Source: Rhizobium leguminosarum (GTDB lineage Bacteria > Pseudomonadota > Alphaproteobacteria > Rhizobiales > Rhizobiaceae). Taken from it: 64,000 nt of DNA. Of the stretch, positions 46,431-55,817 are shown piece after piece. Where the stretch lies: assembly GCF_017876795.1 (NCBI RefSeq), contig NZ_JAGIOR010000001.1:1-64000 (forward strand). The letters run 5' to 3'. The notes below the pieces were generated by a model. The model searched no databases. It saw only the letters and a list, made by a program, of their open reading frames with translations, and was not told the DNA's origin. The position numbers and the translations under genes are program-made. The first letter of the stretch is position 1, and the number at the start of each line of letters is the position of its first letter.

Positions 46431-47016
46431 ATGAGTGACGAATTGAAGCCCTGGAGCGTGACGGCAAGCCGCATCACCTATGAGGATCGCTGGATCCGGG
46501 TGCGAAGCGACGATTGCGTCACCGCCGACGGAACTGTCATCGCGCCGTTCCATGTGCTCGACTATCCCGACTGGATCAACGTCGTGCCTGTAATGCCCGA
46601 CGGTCGCGTGCTGCTGACGCGGGAATACCGGCACGGGCGCCGTGAGATCATCCACGGTCTCGTCGCCGGCGGCGTCGAGTGCGGCGACAGCGGGAACGGC
46701 GATGCGGCGATGGCGGCAGCCCGGCGCGAACTCCGGGAGGAGACCGGCTATGAAGCCTCGACATTCGTCAAGCTGCTGACCTCCTATCCGAATGCCGCAA
46801 GTCACAGCAACGCGGTGACGAGCTGGCTGGCACTCGGCCTCAGCCGGGCCGGCGAACCGCGTTTCGACCCCCGGCGAGAAGGTCGAGCTGCTGTTTGCGG
46901 ATCTTGCCGCCATCCTCGGCGACCTGCAGTCGGGCGCGGTCATCATGCAGTCGATGCATGTCGCGGCTCTGTATGCGGCGGAAAGCTGGCTTCGCAAGCA
47001 GTCATCCGAGGCCTGA
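46431..47016 (+). pseudogene. NUDIX hydrolase, broken by a one-base frameshift
   Basis: The first 145 codons from ATG 46431 (AAGGA upstream) encode a NUDIX hydrolase with box GDSGNGDAAM...RRELREETGY, where the central Glu is Asp. At the run of five C at 46868-46872 the frame shifts: the current frame continues with non-protein-like sequence, while the next frame continues naturally as GEKVELLFADLAAILGD and ends SWLRKQSSEA with TGA at 47014-47016. One fewer C restores a full protein of about 194 residues. Either the gene is inactivated or the run length is a sequencing error. Confidence 0.85.
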
Positions 47017-47100
47017 AATAAATGCCGCGCCGGCGCGCAGTTGATCCGGCACGCTTTTCTGGGCTACTGCATACTTCAAAGGGCGCTGTGCCCGACAGAG

Positions 47101-48213
47101 ATGCGGAAGAGCACGTTGAAACAGAGAGAACGCCGGCCGGGCCAGAAGAAGACATCAGGTCCGTCCGGTGAAAGCCGCAGGGACGATCGGGCCGGTCGGC
47201 CGCCGAAGCCGATCGCGCGGCCTGCGGCTGCCCGTGAGACGGTGCGTGAGGCGGCTGTGCCTGCCGCTATCGAGCGACCGCTGATGACACGCAGCGGCGA
47301 GCGTCCGACCGAGCGCGCGCCCGTCATCCTCGAATCGCTCGGGGCCGGCGACTTCCACCTGATCGACAGCGGCAACGGCGAAAAGCTGGAGCAATACGGC
47401 CCCTACCGCATCATCCGCCCGGAAGGCCAGGCGCTGTGGCGTCCATCGCTGCCGGCCCATGTCTGGGAAAAAGTCGATGCCGTCTTCACCGGCGATACCG
47501 ACGAGGAAGGCACTGGCCGCTGGCGCTTCCCCAAGGAGGCGTTGGGTGAGGCCTGGCCACTCAATCTGCTCGGCGTCGATTTCCTCGGCCGCTTCACATC
47601 CTTCCGCCATGTCGGTGTCTTCCCCGAGCAGATCGTGCACTGGAGCTGGATGAAGGAGCAGGTCGAAAAGGCCGGCCGGCCGCTGAAGGTGCTGAATCTT
47701 TTCGGCTATACCGGCGTCGCCTCGCTGGTTGCCGCCGCAGCCGGCGCCGAGGTCACCCATGTCGACGCGTCGAAAAAGGCAATCGGCTGGGCGCGCGAAA
47801 ACCAGGCGCTCGGGCGCATGGAGAAGCTGCCGATCCGCTGGATCTGCGAGGATGCGATGAAATTCATCCTGCGCGAGGAACGTCGCGGCAGCCAATACGA
47901 CATCATTCTCACCGATCCACCGAAATTCGGCCGCGGCCCGAACGGCGAAGTCTGGCATCTCTTCGAGCATCTGCCATTGATGCTCGATGTCTGCCGCGAG
48001 ATCCTGTCGCCGAAGGCGGTGGGTCTGGTGCTGACGGCCTATTCGATCCGCGCCAGCTTCTATTCGATCCACGAGCTGATGCGCGAGACGATGCGGGGCG
48101 CCGGCGGGGTGGTCGAATCCGGCGAACTGGTGATCCGCGAGGCGGGCCTCGACGGCAAGACGCAGGGCCGCGCGCTTTCCACTTCCCTCTTTTCCCGCTG
48201 GGTGCCGAAATGA
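47101..48213 (+). CDS. Class I SAM-dependent RNA methyltransferase (RlmI-like)
   Basis: A 370-residue protein. After a disordered basic N-terminal region of about 70 residues comes the catalytic part with SAM motif NLFGYTGVASLVAAAAGAEV, VDASKKAIGWARENQ, and the DPPKFGRG motif typical of rRNA cytosine-C5 or guanine methyltransferases of the RlmI/RlmK group. The N-terminal start is uncertain. Its stop overlaps the next gene by four bases, forming a chain of three coupled genes that ends in lspA. Confidence 0.82.
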   Translation: MRKSTLKQRERRPGQKKTSGPSGESRRDDRAGRPPKPIARPAAARETVREAAVPAAIERPLMTRSGERPTERAPVILESLGAGDFHLIDSGNGEKLEQYGPYRIIRPEGQALWRPSLPAHVWEKVDAVFTGDTDEEGTGRWRFPKEALGEAWPLNLLGVDFLGRFTSFRHVGVFPEQIVHWSWMKEQVEKAGRPLKVLNLFGYTGVASLVAAAAGAEVTHVDASKKAIGWARENQALGRMEKLPIRWICEDAMKFILREERRGSQYDIILTDPPKFGRGPNGEVWHLFEHLPLMLDVCREILSPKAVGLVLTAYSIRASFYSIHELMRETMRGAGGVVESGELVIREAGLDGKTQGRALSTSLFSRWVPK

Positions 48214-49070
48214 GCAAGGACTTCCACGATCAGGGACCGCGCAGGGTCGGACAGGTGAAGGAAGTCACTTCGCTTGCCAATCCCATCATCAAGGACATCA
48301 AGGCGCTGACGAACAAGAAGTCGCGGGAGGAAAGCGGGACTTTCCTGGCCGAAGGACTGAAGCTCGTCATTGATGCGATCGAACTCGGCTGGACGATCCG
48401 AACGCTGGTCTATGCCAAGGCGGCCAAGGGCAAGCCGCTGGTCGAGCAGATGGCGGCAAGGACCGTCGCCTCGGGCGGGCTGGTGCTCGAAGTCAGCGAA
48501 AAGGTGATTGCCTCGATCACCCGCCGCGACAATCCGCAGATGGTCGTCGGCATCTTCGAGCAGCGCTGGACGCCGCTTAAGGGTATCCGGCCGAGGGATG
48601 GCGAGACCTGGGTGGCGCTCGACCGGGTGCGCGATCCCGGCAATCTTGGCACCATCATCCGCACGGCGGATGCGGCCGGCGCTTCCGGCATCATTCTGAT
48701 CGGAGAGACGACCGATCCCTTCTCGCTCGAAACGGTGCGGGCCACCATGGGCTCGGTTTTCGCCGTTCCGGTCGCGCGGGCGACACCGGAGGAATTCGTC
48801 GCCTGGCGGAAATCGGCCGGCGTTTCCGTGGTCGCGACGCATCTTGCCGGCGCGGTCGATTACCGCACGATCGACTACCGGAAAAAGCCCGTCGTGCTGT
48901 TGATGGGCAACGAGCAATCCGGCCTGCCGGACCAGCTGGCCAGGGAGGCCGACGCGCTTGCCCGCATTCCGCAGCAGGGCCGCGCCGACTCTTTGAACCT
49001 CGCCGTCGCCACCGCCGTCATGCTTTTCGAAGCCCGCCGCCATCTCCTCTCACTAGCCGAGGGCAAATGA
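48210..49070 (+). CDS. TrmH/SpoU-family RNA 2'-O-methyltransferase
   Basis: A 286-residue SPOUT methyltransferase. An N-terminal substrate-binding domain ([20 protein letters not shown]) precedes the three SpoU motifs: [32 protein letters not shown] and [13 protein letters not shown]. It methylates a ribose in rRNA or tRNA; the exact target cannot be read from sequence. ATGA-type overlaps at both ends couple it to the RlmI-like gene and lspA. Confidence 0.93.
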   Translation: MSKDFHDQGPRRVGQVKEVTSLANPIIKDIKALTNKKSREESGTFLAEGLKLVIDAIELGWTIRTLVYAKAAKGKPLVEQMAARTVASGGLVLEVSEKVIASITRRDNPQMVVGIFEQRWTPLKGIRPRDGETWVALDRVRDPGNLGTIIRTADAAGASGIILIGETTDPFSLETVRATMGSVFAVPVARATPEEFVAWRKSAGVSVVATHLAGAVDYRTIDYRKKPVVLLMGNEQSGLPDQLAREADALARIPQQGRADSLNLAVATAVMLFEARRHLLSLAEGK

Positions 49071-49570
49071 CCGAACAGACGTATGCCCGCCCCGCGCTGT
49101 TTTCGCGCCCGGCGCCGATCCTCTTCTTCATCGTCGTCGCCGTTGTCATAGACCAGGCCGTCAAGATCACTGTCGATCATTACCTGCCGCTGCAGGAAGC
49201 CGTGCCGGTTATTCCGATGCTGGCGCTCTACCGGACCTACAATCTCGGCGTCGCCTTTTCGATGCTGTCGGGCATGGACGGCTGGTTCATCGTCGGCATG
49301 CGGCTCGTCATCGTCGCCTTCGTCATCTGGCTGTGGAACCGCACGGCCAAGGACCGCTGGCTCGCCCATCTCGGTTATGCGCTGATCATCGCCGGCGCGA
49401 TCGGCAATCTCGTCGACCGCTTCGCCTATGGCCATGTGATCGATTACATTCTTTTCCACACCGAAAGCTGGACCTTCGCGGTGTTCAATCTCGCCGACAG
49501 CTTCATCACCATCGGGGCCGGCTGCGTCATTCTCGACGAGCTGCTGCTGCCGAAAAAGGCCGGCCGCTAA
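49067..49570 (+). CDS. lspA: Lipoprotein signal peptidase
   Basis: A 167-residue integral membrane aspartic protease that cleaves prolipoprotein signal peptides. Four hydrophobic segments are visible, with catalytic Asp117 (AIGNLVDRF) and Asp144 (FNLADSFI). The upstream [11 protein letters not shown] block is also conserved. It overlaps the TrmH gene by four bases. Confidence 0.96.
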   Translation: MTEQTYARPALFSRPAPILFFIVVAVVIDQAVKITVDHYLPLQEAVPVIPMLALYRTYNLGVAFSMLSGMDGWFIVGMRLVIVAFVIWLWNRTAKDRWLAHLGYALIIAGAIGNLVDRFAYGHVIDYILFHTESWTFAVFNLADSFITIGAGCVILDELLLPKKAGR

Positions 49571-49625
49571 AATCTTATCGAATTCCTGAAGGCATTCGGA
49601 AGAGGCCTCATGTTATCAAAATAGC

Positions 49626-51905
49626 ATGCAGAGTCTGGGACAATTGCAGGAAAGATTGGCCGCCGCCTTCGGCGGACCCGCCGCCAAGCCGCAGGAAGAG
49701 CGGATGGGGGGCTCCTCCTTGCGACCAGTCGCATCGGCGCCTCAGGCAGCCGATGACAGCAAGATGGGGCCTGCAACGACACGGCGCCTGCTGTTCTACT
49801 GGCTTGGTGGCGCCGGCCTCCTTGCCGCGATGATCCTGACGCTGCTTGCCCATGCCGGCGATCCGCTGCTGCTTTCGGGCGGTCTTGTCGTTCTCGGCCT
49901 TGCCGTCATCGCCAGCTACGCCATCCTGATGGTTCGGCGGCGCACAGCTCCGCGCGGCGGCAAATCCCTGCCGGAATGGAACGATGGCGCAAAGCTGTTT
50001 GCCGACGTGCACGACGTGCTCGGCGACATCACCGTCAGCCGCAGCATGGACCGGCGCATCATCTCCGCCAACGACACGTTTCGCCGCCTGACCGGGCGAC
50101 TGCGTCCGGAAGGACGGAGCTGCGAGGAGATCGGGCTTGCTTTCCGCCCCGGCCCGATACCGCACTGCTTTGACGTCGAGATCTCGACGCCGGACGGCCA
50201 GCGCATCTTTCTCTGGCGCGACGTCGTCACCCGCGACCCGGCAAACGGCCGTCTGCTGCTGCAGAGCGTGGCGCGTGATGTGACCGACGAACGGCTGATC
50301 GCCCAGGGCCGCGAGGAGGCCCGCCAGAAGGCCGAATATAACAGCGCCGCCAAATCGAGGCTGCTTGCCACCGTCAGCCATGAGGTGCGCACGCCGCTTT
50401 CGGGCCTACTCGGCATGACGCATCTGCTCGCCGAGACGCGACTGACGCAGGAGCAGCAGGACTATCTCGCCAATATCCGCCAGTCCGGCCACGCGCTGAC
50501 GCAGCTCGTCGAGGATCTGCTCGATTTCTCCACCATCGAGGTCGGCCGCTTCGCGCTGCACCCGCGGTCGGAATCGCTGCGCAAGCTTCTGGAAAGCGTC
50601 GTCGAGATGCTCGCCCACCGGGCGCATGAAAAAGGGATCGAGATCGGCGCCACGGTGTCCTCAGACGTGCCGGAAAATATGAGCTTCGATCCGGCGCGGC
50701 TGCGCCAGGTTCTTTTCAACGTCATCGGCAATGCCGTGAAGTTCACCCAGGTCGGCGGCGTCTTCATTCGCGTGACGCTCGACGCAGACGACCTATCGAT
50801 CACCGTCACCGATAGCGGTCCCGGCATGACAGCGGAGGAGCAGGCGCGCGTCTTCGGCGAGTTCGAGCAAGGCGGGACCGTTGCCGACAAGAGCAGCGGC
50901 ACCGGGCTCGGCCTTGCCATCTCCGCCCGCATCATGCGCGAATTCAACGGCACGCTGACGGTTGCCAGCGAAAAGGGCAGAGGCAGCGAATTCACCATCC
51001 GCTTCCCTGTCGATATCGGCAGCGAGCGCCCCGACAGGCGAAATACGCTGCTTGCCGGGAACAGCGTCGTGCTCTTGGCGCCGGCGGGTGCGGCGCGCAC
51101 CGCCATCGCCGAGACGATCAGCGCGCTCGGCGGCCTCTGCCATCTCGTCGCCGACGGCGAGAGCGCGCGGGCAGCGCTGCTCGGCTTGGCCAACGGCGGA
51201 AAGCGGCCGACCGATATCATCATCGACCATCGCATGTCGGCGGAATTTTCCGCTCATCTTGCCGATCGCGCCGAAATCGCCGCTCTTGGCCTGCGCAAGG
51301 TCCTGCTCGTCAATCCGGAAGAGCGCAGCGCCCATCCGCTCGACCTCTTCGATGCCTGGCTCATCCGGCCGCTGCGCGAACAGTCGCTGATCGACGTGCT
51401 GCGCGGGCGCATGCGCGGCATGGAGAAGCGCGACGCGCTGAACGACAATCAGCCGGGCTTCGGCCTTTCGGCGGCGGAGATGCTGGTTACAGCCAGCGGG
51501 CTCAACATCCTGCTTGGCGAGGACGATCCGATCAATGCCATGCTGGTGCGCGTCGTGCTCGAAAAGGGCGGGCATAAGGTGCGCCATGTCGAGGATTTCG
51601 AGGCGCTGCTCGATTGCGCACTTTGCGAGCCGAATGCCCGGCCCGATATCATCATCAGCGACCTGTCGATGCCCGGCGGTAACGGCATCGACATGCTGGG
51701 ACGCCTGCGCGGCCACGAAAGGCGGCTCGATCTCGCCCCGGTGCCGGTGATCGTGCTCACCGCCGACAAGAGCGACGAATCGCGCCGCCAAGTCTTGTTG
51801 AACGGCGCCAACCGCGTCATGGTAAAGCCCGTCGATCCGGTGCGGCTGCTGACCGAAGTTCAAGCGGTCGCCGCACTTTCTGCCCGCCGGGCAGAGGCGC
51901 GGTAA
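49626..51905 (+). CDS. Hybrid sensor histidine kinase / response regulator
   Basis: A 759-residue protein. Two membrane helices at about 56-76 and 80-103 have almost no periplasmic loop. A PAS-like domain at about 120-225 is followed by HisKA with His252 (TVSHEVRTPLSG), HATPase with DSGPGM and GTGLGLAIS, a degenerate receiver-like segment at about 475-590 lacking the acidic pair, and a full receiver with LGEDDP and phospho-Asp679 (IISDLSMPGGNG). It is probably a cytoplasmic or membrane-state sensor with internal phosphorelay. No output partner is adjacent. Confidence 0.92.
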   Translation: MQSLGQLQERLAAAFGGPAAKPQEERMGGSSLRPVASAPQAADDSKMGPATTRRLLFYWLGGAGLLAAMILTLLAHAGDPLLLSGGLVVLGLAVIASYAILMVRRRTAPRGGKSLPEWNDGAKLFADVHDVLGDITVSRSMDRRIISANDTFRRLTGRLRPEGRSCEEIGLAFRPGPIPHCFDVEISTPDGQRIFLWRDVVTRDPANGRLLLQSVARDVTDERLIAQGREEARQKAEYNSAAKSRLLATVSHEVRTPLSGLLGMTHLLAETRLTQEQQDYLANIRQSGHALTQLVEDLLDFSTIEVGRFALHPRSESLRKLLESVVEMLAHRAHEKGIEIGATVSSDVPENMSFDPARLRQVLFNVIGNAVKFTQVGGVFIRVTLDADDLSITVTDSGPGMTAEEQARVFGEFEQGGTVADKSSGTGLGLAISARIMREFNGTLTVASEKGRGSEFTIRFPVDIGSERPDRRNTLLAGNSVVLLAPAGAARTAIAETISALGGLCHLVADGESARAALLGLANGGKRPTDIIIDHRMSAEFSAHLADRAEIAALGLRKVLLVNPEERSAHPLDLFDAWLIRPLREQSLIDVLRGRMRGMEKRDALNDNQPGFGLSAAEMLVTASGLNILLGEDDPINAMLVRVVLEKGGHKVRHVEDFEALLDCALCEPNARPDIIISDLSMPGGNGIDMLGRLRGHERRLDLAPVPVIVLTADKSDESRRQVLLNGANRVMVKPVDPVRLLTEVQAVAALSARRAEAR

Positions 51906-52013
51906 CGTGCCGCGGGGCCAGCATGCGTCTTGCGCTGGGAAATCCAATATGTCACTTTCCTGTCGCAGAGAAGTGTTTTATGGCGTCGATAAGCCGGCAA
52001 CGGGAGAATCGTC

Positions 52014-52892
52014 ATGTCCGCCATCGACATCCTGAATCGTGACACCACTGCCGAGGCTGCACCGCCCTCGACGGCGGCTGCGCGGAAGGACGGCGATATC
52101 CTCGGCCGCATCGGCAATCTGGAAACCCGCCTTGCCCGCACGGCGCGCGAGATCGATGCCGCCCAGGCCGTGCGCTACCGCGTCTTCGTCGACGAAATGA
52201 AGGCGCAACTGCCGCTTGACGCCATGCGCCGCCAGCGCGATGTCGATGCCTATGACGCCTTCTGCGACCATCTCCTCGTTCTCGACCGCACGATCGAGGG
52301 TGACCCGGAAGACCAGATCGTCGGCACCTACAGGCTGCTGCGCCAGGATGTCGCCATGGCTAATGGCGGTTTTTACTCGGCTTCCGAATTCGAGATCGAC
52401 GACCTCGTTGCCAAACATCCGGACAAGCGCTTCATGGAGCTTGGCCGTTCCTGCGTGCTGCCGGAATACCGCACCAAGCGCACCGTCGAACTCCTATGGC
52501 AGGGAAACTGGGCCTATGCGCTGAAGCACGGCGTCAGCGCCATGTTCGGCTGCGCCTCGTTCCCCGGCGTCTATCTTGAAAGCCATGCGCTGGCGCTGTC
52601 TTTCCTCTACCACAATGTGCTGGCGAAGAACGAATGGGCCGTCAGCGCACTGCCGCATCTCGCCCGCAACATGGACCTGATGCCGGTCGAGGCGGTCAAC
52701 CCGAAGCGGGCGTTGATGGCGCTGCCGCCGCTGATCAAGGGTTATATGCGCCTCGGCGCGATGGTCGGCTCCAGCGCGGTCGTCGATCATGCCTTCAACA
52801 CGACCGACGTGCTGATCGTGCTGCCGATCTCCAGCATTTCCGACCGCTACCTCAATTATTATGGCGCCGACGCCGGCCGCTTCGCGAGCTAA
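52014..52892 (+). CDS. olsB: L-ornithine N(alpha)-acyltransferase OlsB
   Basis: A 292-residue GNAT-fold acyltransferase that transfers a 3-hydroxy fatty acid to ornithine, the first step of ornithine-lipid synthesis. Diagnostic blocks are AQAVRYRVFVDEM, VGTYRLLRQDVA, RFMELGRSCVLPEYR, FGCASFPGV and VEAVNPKRALMALPPLIKGY. The order olsB-tme-mutS-glnD-murJ is conserved in rhizobia. No olsA lies in the window. Confidence 0.92.
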   Translation: MSAIDILNRDTTAEAAPPSTAAARKDGDILGRIGNLETRLARTAREIDAAQAVRYRVFVDEMKAQLPLDAMRRQRDVDAYDAFCDHLLVLDRTIEGDPEDQIVGTYRLLRQDVAMANGGFYSASEFEIDDLVAKHPDKRFMELGRSCVLPEYRTKRTVELLWQGNWAYALKHGVSAMFGCASFPGVYLESHALALSFLYHNVLAKNEWAVSALPHLARNMDLMPVEAVNPKRALMALPPLIKGYMRLGAMVGSSAVVDHAFNTTDVLIVLPISSISDRYLNYYGADAGRFAS

Positions 52893-52914
52893 ACGCCGAA
52901 GCCTTTGTTTTTAT

Positions 52915-52959
52915 GCATGTAATTTTCCCGAAGCCGCCGGACACTTTCGGGCGACATGC
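52915..52959. repeat. 45-nt interspersed palindromic repeat, copy C
   Basis: GCATGT and CCCGAA pair with TTCGGG and ACATGC around GCCGCCGGACAC, 45 bases exactly as in copy A. The preceding TTTGTTTTTAT is shared with copy B. It lies between the convergent ends of olsB and the L,D-transpeptidase remnant. Confidence 0.75.
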
Positions 52960-52972
52960 ACCGGCTATTGTT

Positions 52973-53359
52973 TCAGGGCACGATCTCTATCGGTGTCTGG
53001 TTGGGGACACGCGCCCAAATATCGGGCATCTCCGCGTTGGTGACGGCAATACACCCGTCCGTCCAATCCCACAGTTGATGAATATTTCAGAGGAGGCCCC
53101 AACCATTGGGTAGCGCGTGGATCATGATATTGCCGCCAGGCGGAAAGCCACCGGCTTCGGCGTTGTGCCGATCATCCGGGTTTGGGTAGGAAATGTGCAG
53201 ACTGAGATGCGCCATGGAGTCTGGATTTCGCCAGTCGATTTCGTAACGTCCTTCCGGTGTTTTCTCCTCGCCTTCTCGTTGGTTGGAACCCGCATCGGCA
53301 GCTGACCACCGCATCCTCCGGAAGGTGCGCGCCGCCGCCGCCATTCTATAGCAGCGCAA
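52973..53359 (-). pseudogene. L,D-transpeptidase (YkuD family) remnant
   Basis: The minus strand encodes a recognisable YkuD domain: REGEEKTPEGRYEIDWRNP, LSLHISYPNPDDRHN, GGNIMIHALPNGWG, and the catalytic-Cys block DWTDGCIAVTNAEMPDIW, ending at TGA 52973-52975. An in-frame TGA at 53087-53089 separates the Leu-Leu after GWG from the Cys block, consistent with a C-to-T change of CGA. The N-terminal third (export signal and first strands) is missing, replaced by about 25 unrelated residues. It would have cross-linked peptidoglycan or attached lipoproteins, but cannot work in this form. Confidence 0.87.
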
Positions 53360-53390
53360 GTGCCCGGCCGACGCGCTGTCGGCCAGGCAC
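53360..53390 (-). terminator. Hairpin terminator candidate after the malic enzyme gene
   Basis: GTGCCCGGCCGA pairs with TCGGCCAGGCAC with one mismatch, 29 bases after the malic enzyme stop. The following bases on the minus strand are only weakly T-rich. Confidence 0.55.
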
Positions 53391-53418
53391 TGAAATCCGT
53401 CCCTATGACGGGAGAAAG

Positions 53419-55704
53419 TTACGAACCCGCGCCATAAGCGGCGATCGCCGCCATGTTGACGATGTCGCTGTCCTTGGCGCCCATCGAGGTGATCTGCACC
53501 GGCTTGTCGAGACCGACGAGGATCGGGCCGATCACCGTCGAGCCGCCGAGCTCCTGCAGCATCTTGGTCGAGATCGAGGCGGAGTGGAAGGCCGGCATGA
53601 CAAGCACGTTGGCAGGACCCGAGAGGCGACAGAAGGGATATTGCTCCATCACCTTGCGGTTCAGTGCGACATCGGCGGCCATCTCGCCGTCATATTCGAA
53701 ATCGACGCGGCGCTTGTCGAGGATCTTCACCGCCTCGCGCACCCGCTCGGAGCGTTCGCCCGAGGGATGGCCGAAGGTGGAATAGGCAAGCATGGCGACG
53801 CGCGGCTGATAGCCCATGCGCCGCGCGAGCCCGGCGGCCTCTTCGGCGATATCGGCAAGCTGCTCGGCCGTCGGCATGTCGTGCACGGCGGTATCGGCGA
53901 CGAAGACCGTGCGGCCGCGGCAGAGCGCCAGCGATACGCCGATGACGCGGTGGCCAGGCTTTTCGTCGATGCAGCGGCGCACATCCTCCAGCGCCGTCGA
54001 ATAGTTGCGGGTGATGCCCGTCACCATGCCGTCGGCATCGCCGAGCGCCACCATGGTGGCGGCGAAGTGGTTGCGGTCGTTGTGGATCAGCCGCTGGACG
54101 TCGCGGTGCAGGTAACCGTGCCGCTGCAGCCTCGCATAGAGATAGTCGATATAGACCTCGACCCGGGTGGAAATACGGGCATTGACGATCTCCAAGCCCG
54201 GCCGGTTGAGATCGATGCCGGCGCGTTCGGCCGTCGACCGGATCAGGTCCTCGCGGCCGAGCAGGACGGCGGTGCCGAGCTGCTGGTTGGCATAGGACAA
54301 TGCGGCGCGCAGGACCTGCTCTTCCTCGGCCTCGGCAAAGACGATCCGCTTCGGGCGGCGGCGAACCCGCTCATAGAGGCTGGCGAGCGTCGAGGCGATC
54401 GGATCGCGGCGCGCTGAAAGCTCGCGGGCATAACCCGCCATATCAGTGATGACCTTGCGGGCGACGCCGGTCTCGATCGCGGCTTCAGCGACCGCGACCG
54501 GGATCGCCGAAATCAGCCGCGGATCGAAGGGAACCGGGATGATGTATTGCGAGCCGAAACGCGGCCGGTTGCCCTGATAGGCGGCAACGACGTCATCCGG
54601 CACATCCTCGCGGGCAAGGTTTGCCAGCGCCTTGACGGCGGCGATCTTCATCGCGTCGTTGATGGTGGAGGCACGGACGTCGAGAGCGCCGCGGAAGATA
54701 TAGGGAAAGCCGAGGACATTGTTGACCTGGTTCGGATAGTCCGAACGGCCGGTCGCCATGATGGCGTCGTCGCGGATGCGGGCCACCTCTTCCGGGGTGA
54801 TCTCGGGATCGGGATTGGCCATGGCGAAGATGATCGGCCGATCCGCCATCGAGCGGATCATCTCGGCCGAGAAGGCGCCCTTTTGCGACAGACCGAAAAC
54901 AACGTCGGCGCCCTCCATCGCCTCCTCAAGCGTGCGCGCGTCGGTCTTTGCCGCATGCGCCGATTTCCACTGGTTCATGCCCTCGGTGCGGCCCTGGTAA
55001 ATGACGCCCTTGGTGTCGCAGAGGATAACGTTCTCAGGCGCAAAGCCCATCGCCTTGATGAGCTCGATGCAGGCGATCGCCGCAGCACCGGCACCGTTGC
55101 AGACGAGCTTCGTCGTCTTCAGGTCGCGACCGGTCAGCTCCAGCGCGTTGATCAGGCCGGCGGCGGCGATGATTGCCGTTCCGTGCTGGTCGTCGTGGAA
55201 GACGGGAATATCCATCAGTTCGCGCAGCCGGCTTTCGATGACGAAACAGTCCGGCGCCTTGATGTCTTCGAGGTTTATGCCGCCGAAGGAGGGGCCGAGG
55301 AAGCGCACGCAGTTGATGAACTCGTCGACATTTTCCGTATCGATTTCGAGGTCGATAGAATCGACGTCGGCGAAGCGCTTGAAGAGCACCGCCTTGCCTT
55401 CCATGACCGGCTTGGAAGCCAGCGCACCGAGATTGCCGAGACCGAGGATCGCCGTGCCGTTGGAAATGACCGCGACCATGTTGCCGCGCGCCGTGTAGTC
55501 ATAGGCCGTTTGCGGATCGGCGGCGATTGCCTTGACCGGCACGGCAACACCCGGGGAATAGGCAAGTGACAGGTCGCGCTGCGTCGCCATCGGCTTGGTC
55601 GGAACGACTTCCAGCTTCCCCGGTCGGCCCATGGAGTGAAATTCGAGCGCCTCCTGGTCGGTAACTGATGTCGCCGGCCGGTCTTTCTTATCGATATCGG
55701 GCAT
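53419..55704 (-). CDS. tme: NADP-dependent malic enzyme with phosphotransacetylase-like domain
   Basis: A 761-residue fusion. Residues 1 to about 430 are malic enzyme (SLAYSPGVAVPVKAIA, IFHDDQHGTAIIAAAGLINAL, the NADP region LVCNGAGAAAIACIELIKA) and about 440-761 is a phosphotransacetylase-like domain that in rhizobia is regulatory rather than catalytic. It converts malate to pyruvate and CO2 with NADP. Placement between olsB and mutS matches Sinorhizobium tme rather than the NAD-dependent dme. It is divergent from mutS. Confidence 0.9.
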   Translation of the reverse strand: MPDIDKKDRPATSVTDQEALEFHSMGRPGKLEVVPTKPMATQRDLSLAYSPGVAVPVKAIAADPQTAYDYTARGNMVAVISNGTAILGLGNLGALASKPVMEGKAVLFKRFADVDSIDLEIDTENVDEFINCVRFLGPSFGGINLEDIKAPDCFVIESRLRELMDIPVFHDDQHGTAIIAAAGLINALELTGRDLKTTKLVCNGAGAAAIACIELIKAMGFAPENVILCDTKGVIYQGRTEGMNQWKSAHAAKTDARTLEEAMEGADVVFGLSQKGAFSAEMIRSMADRPIIFAMANPDPEITPEEVARIRDDAIMATGRSDYPNQVNNVLGFPYIFRGALDVRASTINDAMKIAAVKALANLAREDVPDDVVAAYQGNRPRFGSQYIIPVPFDPRLISAIPVAVAEAAIETGVARKVITDMAGYARELSARRDPIASTLASLYERVRRRPKRIVFAEAEEEQVLRAALSYANQQLGTAVLLGREDLIRSTAERAGIDLNRPGLEIVNARISTRVEVYIDYLYARLQRHGYLHRDVQRLIHNDRNHFAATMVALGDADGMVTGITRNYSTALEDVRRCIDEKPGHRVIGVSLALCRGRTVFVADTAVHDMPTAEQLADIAEEAAGLARRMGYQPRVAMLAYSTFGHPSGERSERVREAVKILDKRRVDFEYDGEMAADVALNRKVMEQYPFCRLSGPANVLVMPAFHSASISTKMLQELGGSTVIGPILVGLDKPVQITSMGAKDSDIVNMAAIAAYGAGS

Positions 55705-55817
55705 AAATCCTCCAACGTCCTGTGGGCGACGCTTTGCTCTTCCTCAAATGCTGTTGTCATCTATAGCGGCGCGCGGATAGGGTTGGCACCTGTTTTTTTG
55801 GGAAAAACTGCACCTCC

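Noticed and set aside
46395..47021. Reading the NUDIX region as one intact longer protein ending at 47021
   Set aside because: The last 50 residues in that frame are Arg/Gly/His-rich and unrelated to NUDIX proteins, while the alternative frame gives a natural C-terminus.
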